Below, piece after piece: positions 16,935 to 25,368 of a stretch of DNA of 64,000 nt (the stretch's first letter is position 1; each line of letters begins with the position of its first letter). Made by a program: the position numbers and the translations under genes. The stretch spans positions 2,020,501-2,084,500 of the forward strand of contig NZ_CP009621.1 of NCBI RefSeq assembly GCF_000973725.1, read 5' to 3'. The DNA is from Pontibacter korlensis (GTDB lineage Bacteria > Bacteroidota > Bacteroidia > Cytophagales > Hymenobacteraceae). The notes under the pieces were generated by a model that saw nothing but the letters and a program-made list of their open reading frames with translations, made no database searches and was not told where the DNA came from.

Positions 16935-19100
16935 TCATTCGTTAGGTTGAGTGGGCTTGAACTTTATCACTAGCAGCGTCTGGTCGTCATAAAGGTTGCC
17001 CGGCCCTGTAAAATCATTCAAGTCGTTGATAATAGCACACTTTATGTCCTCTGCTTCCAGATGGTACGTTTGCTTTAACATATACAACAGGCGGTCCTCC
17101 CCATACTCATCGTTGCCAGAGTTTCGAGCCTCAACTATACCATCAGTATATATCACCATTACGTCGCCAGGGTTATAGTCATAGTACATCTCCCGTATGT
17201 GGCCAGCATAGTTCTTATCCCGGATGATGCCTAACCCTAAACCATCGGTGTCGAAGTAGAACACATCATCCATCATGGAGTTGTAGTACAATGTATGGCA
17301 ATGGCCTGCACGAGCGAACATAAAGCCTTTCATGCGGTAATCGATAATATATAGCGCAGAAGTGATGAAAGAGGTTCGCTCTAAACAGCGGCTTAGGGCG
17401 CTGTTTGCCTGCTTCATAAACTCGCTCGGTGCCATATCCTGCTGCATCAGGCCGTGGAAAATACCTTTCATCTGAGCCATATGAAAAGCTGCCGAGATAC
17501 CTTTACCTGATACGTCGCCGATAATAATGGCAATGCGCGACTCGCTTAACTGCAGAAAGTCATAGAAGTCGCCGCCTACTTCCTTGGCTGCCACCGAGTG
17601 GGTACTGATCTCAAACCAGCTGTCGGTAGGGAATGTTTTCGGTATAAGGCTTTCTTGTACCTGCGTGGCAATCTTCAGCTCTTCTTTGTAACGCTCGTTT
17701 TGCAGCGATTCGTTTATCAGGCGCAGGTTTTCTATGGTCAGAGTTGTCTGGCTGGTGAAGGTGCGCAGCACATTCACAGTTTCCTGGTCAAAGCCACCTT
17801 CTACATCCTTCAACAAGTATAAAACACCTGAAAGATGCTTGGAGGATTTGATAGGAAGTATAGCCATGGATTTCCATGGCAGCGACAAGCCCCGGAAGCC
17901 TGGGTTGCGGCCCAGGTTATTGTTGATGTAATCTATGTTGTGGATGTTGTATGCCTGCAACAGGTGCCGGATGCTGTTAATCTGGCCTTCTTTAATGTTG
18001 AGCAGGTGTGTTACCTGTGGCTCGCTGTTGCGGAAAATCTCAAACCAGCCGGCACTGGCATCCGAGGCTTTGATTGTGCTTTCAAAGAGCATGTCGTACA
18101 CCTGTGCCTCGCTTTGCCCCTGCTGTATAGAAAGGCTAAGGCGCTGGAAGTTTAGTAAATCCTCACTTTTCTGCTCAAACACGCTGGAAGTAGGCAAACT
18201 GAACAGTGACACCAGGAAGGCAGCCAAGGTATACATGCCCACAAACATCATAGCGAGCAGTAGAAAGCCTACATCGGTATAATCTATTACCAGGTCCGCG
18301 CGATCGGCTGTGTTATGGAAGAACCGGATAAAGATGTAGCAGCTTAGCAGTATAGCCCCCAACAGTACAAGCGAGCGGCTCTTGTTGTTGAAGGTGAGGT
18401 AAGCCACCCACTTCATGTTGGTGCACAGGAAGAGTATGTAGAAGCCCATCAGGGCTAGCAGCGGCAGAAAAACGTAGTTGGTGTAATCAAAATTAAAGAT
18501 GGTGAGCAGCAGCGTGGCGCCTAGCAGTAGCTCAAACCAATCCCAGGCAATCTGCAGAAATTTGTTTTTATGGTACAGCAGCAGCTGCCGCCAAATGTAA
18601 AAGGCCTTCGCCAGAAACAGCACCAATAACCCGAAGTTTACCTGGTACACCAAATGCAGCAGTAGTGTAGACTCAACGTCAGCGTAATTTGTGTATACCC
18701 GGTACACCAGGTATAAGGCTACACTTAAGTAAGCTGCCACACCAGCCTTGGAAAACAGGTTCCAGAGGTAACCTATAAAATCAATCCCTTTGAGTGTTTC
18801 GGTGTGCATCCGCTGAAACAGAAACACAGAAACGATAAAGACAACAGTGAGCAGGTTTCTGAGAAACGGGAACGCAAATTTAGGCGCACCGGAACCTGCC
18901 AGTGTGCTTTCGGCAGTAAGCAGTACATAAACCAGCAGTAAGAGCCAGCTTATGACAGCAGATATTGCCAGTAAAGATTTTGCGTTGGTTTTATATAGCA
19001 TAAAACGGAAATCCGTCTTTGATTTTAGCCGTGACTGAATACGGTGCTCCCTGGCCTGTTCTAAATTGAAAGGTAAGAAAAAAAACTGCTCTTTGGCCAA
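16935..19100 (-). CDS. Membrane SpoIIE/RsbU-type protein phosphatase with GAF-like domain
   Basis: PP2C-type serine phosphatase of 721 residues, expected to dephosphorylate the STAS protein. The N-terminal part (about 35-310) has roughly eight transmembrane segments. A GAF-like domain follows (about 325-470), then a short coiled-coil linker and the SpoIIE catalytic domain (about 500-715). Catalytic signatures are VGGDFYDF, GDVSGKGISAA, ARAGHCHTLYY, IYTDGIVEARN and DDQTLLVIKF, with metal-binding aspartates present. It is the first gene of the three-gene partner-switching operon and likely the sensor. I see no sigma gene beside it. Confidence 0.93.
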   Translation of the reverse strand: MAKEQFFFLPFNLEQAREHRIQSRLKSKTDFRFMLYKTNAKSLLAISAVISWLLLLVYVLLTAESTLAGSGAPKFAFPFLRNLLTVVFIVSVFLFQRMHTETLKGIDFIGYLWNLFSKAGVAAYLSVALYLVYRVYTNYADVESTLLLHLVYQVNFGLLVLFLAKAFYIWRQLLLYHKNKFLQIAWDWFELLLGATLLLTIFNFDYTNYVFLPLLALMGFYILFLCTNMKWVAYLTFNNKSRSLVLLGAILLSCYIFIRFFHNTADRADLVIDYTDVGFLLLAMMFVGMYTLAAFLVSLFSLPTSSVFEQKSEDLLNFQRLSLSIQQGQSEAQVYDMLFESTIKASDASAGWFEIFRNSEPQVTHLLNIKEGQINSIRHLLQAYNIHNIDYINNNLGRNPGFRGLSLPWKSMAILPIKSSKHLSGVLYLLKDVEGGFDQETVNVLRTFTSQTTLTIENLRLINESLQNERYKEELKIATQVQESLIPKTFPTDSWFEISTHSVAAKEVGGDFYDFLQLSESRIAIIIGDVSGKGISAAFHMAQMKGIFHGLMQQDMAPSEFMKQANSALSRCLERTSFITSALYIIDYRMKGFMFARAGHCHTLYYNSMMDDVFYFDTDGLGLGIIRDKNYAGHIREMYYDYNPGDVMVIYTDGIVEARNSGNDEYGEDRLLYMLKQTYHLEAEDIKCAIINDLNDFTGPGNLYDDQTLLVIKFKPTQPNE

Positions 19101-19218
19101 GTTGTTGTGTCCTGTTTTAGAAAATCACCTTGCATAACGTAAATCGTGCAGCCTAGGTTAACTTTAATAGCACAGGATGTTCTAGCCATAGTGTAGTCTT
19201 TTCGCTGTTGCCTTGGCT

Positions 19219-19263
19219 AAAAAAGAACAGCAGCCAACGATTGTCCATTGGCTGCTGTTCTTT
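19219..19263 (-). terminator. Terminator of guaB
   Basis: A 16-bp perfect stem (AAAGAACAGCAGCCAA at 19222-19237 with its complement at 19248-19263), loop 10 nt. On the minus strand it runs into a T-tract (complement of 19219-19224). Confidence 0.88.
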
Positions 19264-19305
19264 GTCTTGGTAGCTTTTAGGTATAACTACTTTATGCTGT
19301 ATGTG

Positions 19306-20874
<1,569 letters not shown>

Positions 20875-20959
20875 TTAGAAAATATAGCTGCTTTTCAGAA
20901 GAGAAATATTCTCTCAAGTTACAGCGAGTAAGGCCTCTGAAAGACAATTTGCGAGCAAC

Positions 20960-21277
20960 TTAATATGTTGCCATAGATGGATCTACCTGAGTGGCCCACG
21001 CATGTATGCCGCCTTTCAGGTTCAGGAGGTTCTCAAAACCAAGGCGTTGGGTAAGGTAGTTTATAGCCTGGGCGCTCCGGAACCCGTGGTGGCACACAAC
21101 CACAACCGGTACATCACGCCGAATACGGCCAGACTGCTTTGGGATGTCCGCAAGTGGGATAAGTTCGCCGCCAAGGTTGCAGATTTCAAACTCCTCGGGC
21201 TCGCGTACATCTACAATCTGTATTTTACTGCTGTGGGCCAGCCTGACTTTCAGTTCCTCTGCGGTAATCTCATCCAT
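20960..21277 (-). CDS. Single-domain rhodanese-like protein
   Basis: Rhodanese-homology protein of 105 residues, probably a sulfur carrier or thiosulfate sulfurtransferase in the cytoplasm. It has VDVREPEEFEICNL near the N-terminus and the active-site loop CHHGFRSAQ with the catalytic cysteine. There is no signal peptide. It is transcribed divergently from pnuC with a gap of about 120 bp. Confidence 0.92.
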   Translation of the reverse strand: MDEITAEELKVRLAHSSKIQIVDVREPEEFEICNLGGELIPLADIPKQSGRIRRDVPVVVVCHHGFRSAQAINYLTQRLGFENLLNLKGGIHAWATQVDPSMATY

Positions 21278-21396
21278 GGGTATTGCTCAGTAATAGGTTT
21301 AGTTTTAGCGGCTCATGTAGCGTTTGGTTGCGCCCAAACTCAAAATTAAAGAAGCTTTTGTATACATGGGCATTTTTAGAGGTGTAAATTGCGACA

Positions 21397-22110
21397 ATGG
21401 AAACGTGGCAAAGTTTTTTGGGTGTTGTGCTTGGGCAAACACTTTTATCTAGTATTTTAGGCACTAGCGGCTCAGAAGTATGGGAGCAGTTCCTGGTTGG
21501 TATGCAACAAACCTCCTTGCTGGAATATGTAGCCGTGGTGGCGGGTATCGTGAGTGTATGGTACTCCAGAAAAGAAAACATCCTGGTATACCCCATTGGC
21601 CTTATCAGTACGACTATCTATGTCTACTTAAGCTTTAAGTACCACCTGATAGGGGAGGCAAGCGTTAACGTTTACTATACTATCCTAAGTATATACGGGT
21701 GGATTCTCTGGGCCCGAAAGAACAACCAGGATGAGCATGTGCTGCATATCTCGTTCTCGAGCCAAAAGCAGTGGCTACAGCAGCTTGCATTTTTTGCTGT
21801 GCTCTATCTTGTTATTTATTTCTCCCTTGCATACCTGAAGGATGCTTTTTACGAAGGCGTTATTCCTTGGGCAGATGCTTTTGCTAGTGCTACGGCTTAT
21901 ACCGGTATGTGGCTAATGGCTAGAAAAAAAGTGGAGAGCTGGTATTGGTGGGTTGCAACGAACGTTGCTTCCATACCACTGTACTTTGTTAAAGGCCTGG
22001 TCTTTACCTCTGTCTTTTACTTTGTGCTGCTGGTTATGGCGTTTGCCGGTTTGATTGAGTGGAAACGTAAAGCAAATATTCAAAAAATACGTATATCAGA
22101 ACCAGCCTAA
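21397..22110 (+). CDS. pnuC: PnuC-family vitamin transporter
   Basis: Inner-membrane facilitator of the PnuC family, 237 residues with about seven membrane segments. The family moves nicotinamide riboside; close relatives named PnuT move thiamin. A WxxWxxxN-type motif (WYWWVATN, about 187-194) that lines the substrate path is present. The first 35 residues are less family-like, so a start at the Met of MQQTSLLEYVAV is possible. A NadR-type kinase 1.1 kb downstream supports nicotinamide riboside. A TPP-riboswitch-controlled receptor 3.2 kb downstream makes thiamin a possible alternative. No riboswitch is visible upstream of this gene. Confidence 0.88.
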   Translation: METWQSFLGVVLGQTLLSSILGTSGSEVWEQFLVGMQQTSLLEYVAVVAGIVSVWYSRKENILVYPIGLISTTIYVYLSFKYHLIGEASVNVYYTILSIYGWILWARKNNQDEHVLHISFSSQKQWLQQLAFFAVLYLVIYFSLAYLKDAFYEGVIPWADAFASATAYTGMWLMARKKVESWYWWVATNVASIPLYFVKGLVFTSVFYFVLLVMAFAGLIEWKRKANIQKIRISEPA

Positions 22111-22362
22111 TATGCTATTTATTTTGTGTTGTAAGTGTTGGTAATCAGGGTGATTGCTTGTTTAGTTTTATGGTATAGTGACTGTTGGGAACTCCGTAAA
22201 AGCAATAAAAAGGAGCAGCAACAGCAAAAGCTTATTACATAGTTATACTTTATCCTGTAGTTGTCTAATTATCTTGCCAGTAGTATAGCGTACAAGTACT
22301 TACTAACCTTTGCTGCGACCCCAAACGGGCGTAGTTTGTAAAACCACTAACGCTGCAGCATT

Positions 22363-22539
22363 ATGAAACAACGTAAACTGGAATTACCCGAGGAACTAAA
22401 GTTTGAAAATCGGATGAAATGGGGATACGAGTCTCCGGACGAGCGCCCTAAATTTGTTTTCCTGTGTCAGTGCGGGGAGGAAAGACCAAAAGTTGTTGAA
22501 GTATATAATTTCTACGACTATAGTTTCTCTGAGAATTAA
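22363..22539 (+). CDS. Small conserved-looking protein with a C-x-C motif
   Basis: A 58-residue ORF starting at the ATG 22363-22365. It is charged and soluble (MKQRKLELPEELKFENRM start), has FLCQCGEER in the middle and ends YDYSFSEN. It precedes a very strong hairpin at 22564-22603, which fits a real gene. I do not recognise a family. The C-x-C could bind a metal but alone cannot make a zinc site. Confidence 0.5.
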   Translation: MKQRKLELPEELKFENRMKWGYESPDERPKFVFLCQCGEERPKVVEVYNFYDYSFSEN

Positions 22540-22563
22540 GCACGTGATATCTATCGCACTCAA

Positions 22564-22603
22564 CAAAAGGGGGAGTCTAGCATATGCTAGACTCCCCCTT
22601 TTG
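22564..22603. terminator. 40-bp perfect palindrome, bidirectional terminator
   Basis: A gapless 40-bp palindrome, CAAAAGGGGGAGTCTAGCAT followed directly by its exact complement. It lies between two convergent genes, with T-runs on both strands. Confidence 0.85.
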
Positions 22604-22614
22604 TTTTGATACCC

Positions 22615-23022
22615 TTATTTGCAGCCTTTTAGCCACTCTACAGCATCATCCTCATTGTCATAGATATGTACCCTAAAGCTTCCTTGGGCGCGCCTGCAGA
22701 AGTCCTCTACAGCAAGTTTATCTGTAAAATCTTCTGGTATAAGGTAAGCGAAGGAGGTTAACCCCGCTTGTACAGCAGGGGCTAGGCACACCCGCTCCAA
22801 CCAATCGTTGGCATCTAAAAACGAGCTTTTTAGATAACGAATGTCACTTAATATCTTGGTGTAGGGGCTGCGCTGTAAGCAATCCACATAAAGTAAGCTG
22901 GCAGACTTTATCTGCTCTATAGGCACGATCCCGTACCAACAACCTCTTATCCAGCCATTTTGAGCGTCTGTCTCAACAGTGAAGTATACTTCATCGTCGC
23001 AGTTTCGCAGTTCTTTTTTCAT
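22615..23022 (-). CDS. Hypothetical STAS/SpoIIAA-like protein
   Basis: A 135-residue soluble protein. The alternation of strands and helices (YFTVETDAQNGWIRGCWYG, KILSDIRYLKSSFLDANDWLERVCL, VHIYDNEDDAVEWLKG) resembles the SpoIIAA-like fold seen in small Bacteroidetes proteins, but there is no decisive motif. The assignment is by fold impression only. It converges on the small 58-residue gene through the long palindrome. Confidence 0.6.
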   Translation of the reverse strand: MKKELRNCDDEVYFTVETDAQNGWIRGCWYGIVPIEQIKSASLLYVDCLQRSPYTKILSDIRYLKSSFLDANDWLERVCLAPAVQAGLTSFAYLIPEDFTDKLAVEDFCRRAQGSFRVHIYDNEDDAVEWLKGCK

Positions 23023-23234
23023 TTTAAAAGCATGTATGAGGAGTGCCAGAGCTTATTCTATAGACAAGTAAAAGCCAATATAATCTAATTATAGGGAAAG
23101 CGCTATACCTCCAAGGGTGAAAATTTATGTTCTGTTAAGCTATTCAGATTCATACTAGAATCTACAGCAAACTACGGGCCGAATTCTAACAGAAGTATGG
23201 CTAACTTTGGCATCACAACTGCAACAAAGCGCTT

Positions 23235-23753
23235 ATGATAAAAATAGCCGTTACCGGCCCGGAGTCTACAGGTAAATCAACTATTGCAGCGCAGCTGGCA
23301 ACGCGTTTTAACACGGTGTGGGTGCCAGAGTATGCACGCAGTTATGTTGCTACCTTAGATCAACCTTATACTTTAGATGATATCGAGGCAATAGCCCGCG
23401 GGCAACTGGCCCTTGAGCAGGAGATGCAACTGCAGGCAAACGATATTCTTTTCTCCGACACTGATATGCTGGTGCTTAAAATCTGGAGCGAGCATGCCTT
23501 TGGGCACTGCCCCGACTGGATACAGCGACAGCTGGAGCAACAGGACTACAACCTTTGCCTGTTGATGGGCGTTGATTTGCCCTGGGAGCCTGATCCGCAG
23601 CGGGAGCACCCGCACCTGCGTCAGTTTTTCTACCACTGGTATAAGCGAGAGCTGGAAGCGCTTGGAGCTCCCTTTGTAGAAATATTTGGCCAAGAGCAGG
23701 AACGCCTGGAATTGGCTACTAAGCACGTAGAGGCCTTGCTAACACAGAGATAA
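23235..23753 (+). CDS. NadR-type AAA kinase (putative ribosylnicotinamide kinase)
   Basis: P-loop kinase of 172 residues matching the C-terminal kinase domain of NadR. The Walker A motif GPESTGKST (8-16) is followed by VPEYARSYV, typical of NadR, and by FSDTDMLVLKIWSEHAFG and LLMGVDLPWEPDPQREHP. The enzyme would phosphorylate nicotinamide riboside to NMN and so trap it after uptake by PnuC. It lacks the adenylyltransferase and DNA-binding parts of full NadR. It is followed 15 bp later by the epimerase gene, so the two are likely co-transcribed. Confidence 0.88.
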   Translation: MIKIAVTGPESTGKSTIAAQLATRFNTVWVPEYARSYVATLDQPYTLDDIEAIARGQLALEQEMQLQANDILFSDTDMLVLKIWSEHAFGHCPDWIQRQLEQQDYNLCLLMGVDLPWEPDPQREHPHLRQFFYHWYKRELEALGAPFVEIFGQEQERLELATKHVEALLTQR

Positions 23754-23768
23754 TATCAATAACAGACT

Positions 23769-24644
23769 ATGCTATACTTCCTCGAGAACGATAACTATAA
23801 AGTAGGCGTGGATACGCTGGGTGCCGAGCTGCATCACTTCATCAAGAAAGATGAGAACCTTGAGTTTATATGGCAGGCCGACCCGGAGGTTTGGACAGGC
23901 CATGCGCCTAACCTCTTCCCGATAGTAGGGGAGCTGCCGGAGCAGCAATATACTTTTGAGGGGCAGACGTATGAGATGAAGCGCCACGGCTTTGCTCGCC
24001 GCAAAGAGTTTAAGTTGGTGGAGGAACACCATAATAAGCTGGTTTTCGAGCTGACAGAGGATGAGGAGACGCTGAAGCAGTATCCTTTTAAATTCCGGTT
24101 GCTAATAGCCTATGCTTTGGATTGGAATAGGCTGGAGGTGACTTACCTTGTAACCAATACCAGCGAGCAGGCTTTATACTTCTCGATAGGCGGGCACCCC
24201 GGCTTTAACGTTCCTTTTTATGAAGGTGAGGAGTATGAGGACTACTTTCTAGAATTTGAGAAGGAAGAAATGCTGCACCGCTACCTGCTAAGCGACGAAG
24301 GACTGCAAAGCGGCGAGACAGAACTGGTGCTGGAACAGGATACGAAGCTGCCTCTTCGCTCTGCTTATTTCTATAAAGATGCCTTAGTGTTCAAGCAACT
24401 ACAGTCGGAGCGGGTAATGCTGGGTAGCACAAAGAATGCTCGCCGTGTGGAGGTTATCTTCGAAGGGTTTCCGTACTTGGGTATTTGGGGAAAGCCGGCC
24501 CACCCGCGCTACGTTTGTATTGAGCCTTGGTGCGGCATTGCGGGTAGAGTAGGCGAGAGTGGCGACTTAACGGAAAAAGAAGGCATTAACCAACTTGCGC
24601 CGGAGCAAAGCTTTGCCCGCACGTACACAATAACTGTGCTGTAG
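23769..24644 (+). CDS. Aldose 1-epimerase family protein
   Basis: A 291-residue enzyme of the galactose mutarotase-like superfamily, close to the aldose epimerase/YeaD type, with a beta-sandwich fold. Recognisable parts are DTLGAELHHFIKK, WTGHAPNLFPIVGELPE, MKRHGFARRKEF and the catalytic-region motif SIGGHPGFNVP. The last part, IEPWCGIAGR, is also family-like. The sugar substrate is unknown. It may share an operon with the NadR-type kinase and ends in a very stable hairpin. Confidence 0.9.
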   Translation: MLYFLENDNYKVGVDTLGAELHHFIKKDENLEFIWQADPEVWTGHAPNLFPIVGELPEQQYTFEGQTYEMKRHGFARRKEFKLVEEHHNKLVFELTEDEETLKQYPFKFRLLIAYALDWNRLEVTYLVTNTSEQALYFSIGGHPGFNVPFYEGEEYEDYFLEFEKEEMLHRYLLSDEGLQSGETELVLEQDTKLPLRSAYFYKDALVFKQLQSERVMLGSTKNARRVEVIFEGFPYLGIWGKPAHPRYVCIEPWCGIAGRVGESGDLTEKEGINQLAPEQSFARTYTITVL

Positions 24645-24655
24645 TGCCTTTTCAG

Positions 24656-24721
24656 CCTGCGCAGAAGCAAGAAGCCCCGATTTGCTCATTGGCAAGCCGG
24701 GGCTTCTTGCTTCTGCGCAGG
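24656..24721. terminator. Long bidirectional hairpin (24-bp perfect stem)
   Basis: The arms at 24656-24679 and 24698-24721 are perfect complements over 24 bp (CCTGCGCAGAAGCAAGAAGC... pairing with ...GCTTCTTGCTTCTGCGCAGG), with an 18-nt loop. They lie between convergent genes, with TTTT after the right arm. Confidence 0.75.
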
Positions 24722-24729
24722 TTTTGCGC

Positions 24730-24981
24730 CTAATGCAGTGATGGCTCCGGGAACTTAGGAACCTTGATTTTTCTAATATCATACCTCGGTTCAAAATCAT
24801 TTATAGGCAGAGAAATACCAGGTGGCAGATCCAGGTCTGGCAGGTCATCTCCTAGTGGTTCACCTCCGTCATCATCATTGTCGGTGGAAGGAGGACGGTT
24901 GTATCTTGTGCGCGGGGCAAAGGCATAATATGCCAGTATGGTTAACAGTGCTACTGTGTACAATATGCTGATCATCATCAC
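24730..24981 (-). CDS. Small membrane-anchored acidic protein
   Basis: An 83-residue protein with one N-terminal membrane helix (about 3-20: ISILYTVALLTILAYYAFA), then a basic patch and a highly acidic, proline-rich tail (DNDDDGGEPLGDDLPDLDLPP). I do not recognise a family. It is short and its composition is biased, so support is moderate. It converges on the epimerase gene across the long hairpin. Confidence 0.55.
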   Translation of the reverse strand: MMMISILYTVALLTILAYYAFAPRTRYNRPPSTDNDDDGGEPLGDDLPDLDLPPGISLPINDFEPRYDIRKIKVPKFPEPSLH

Positions 24982-25179
24982 GGTTCTCTTTTATTTTTCA
25001 ACTTCTGCTGATCTCTCTGCACGGCAAAAAGTCTACTCTCAAAGGGGTAAAAACTAGTGTGCCTTATTAAGCTTTACAACGTACTTTTTAGCTAAGTGGT
25101 TATCTGTCAGAGGCAAAATTTAATAGGACAGAAGCATGCTTGTGCTGAAGATTGCAGGAGTATAAATAATCTGGGTTCC

Positions 25180-25210
25180 TTTGTTTAAATGATTATGTCG
25201 GCTACCTTTG
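25180..25210 (+). promoter_or_regulatory. Promoter of the TPP-controlled receptor gene
   Basis: TTTG (25180-25183) and TACCTTTG (25203-25210) are separated by exactly 19 bp, a full match to the Bacteroidetes consensus. It lies just before the riboswitch, so transcription would begin about where the aptamer starts. Confidence 0.85.
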
Positions 25211-25211
25211 C

Positions 25212-25291
25212 CGACACTAGGGGTGCCCAAATATTACGGGCTGAGATCATACCCATTGAACCTGATCCGGGTAATGCCGGCGAAGGGAGCG
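25212..25291 (+). promoter_or_regulatory. TPP (thiamin pyrophosphate) riboswitch, THI element
   Basis: The conserved THI-box elements appear in order: GGGGTGCCC, then GGGCTGAGATCATACCC (the CUGAGA pyrimidine-sensor loop), then GAACCTGATCCGGGTAATGCCGGCGAAGGGA (the pyrophosphate-sensor arm). It lies between a consensus promoter and the TonB-receptor start, with about 80 nt of expression platform (25292-25368). I cannot see a clear intrinsic terminator there, so control may be at translation. Confidence 0.95.
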
Positions 25292-25368
25292 GTACGGGAA
25301 ACACTTTTAAGTAGGCTGCCGGCCCCTGGCATGTCTGTATGTTTCACCATTATCTTATCAGTACATTT

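Noticed and set aside
25292..25368. Transcription terminator as the expression platform of the TPP riboswitch
   Set aside because: I see no stable hairpin followed by a T-run before the start codon, so transcriptional attenuation is not supported.
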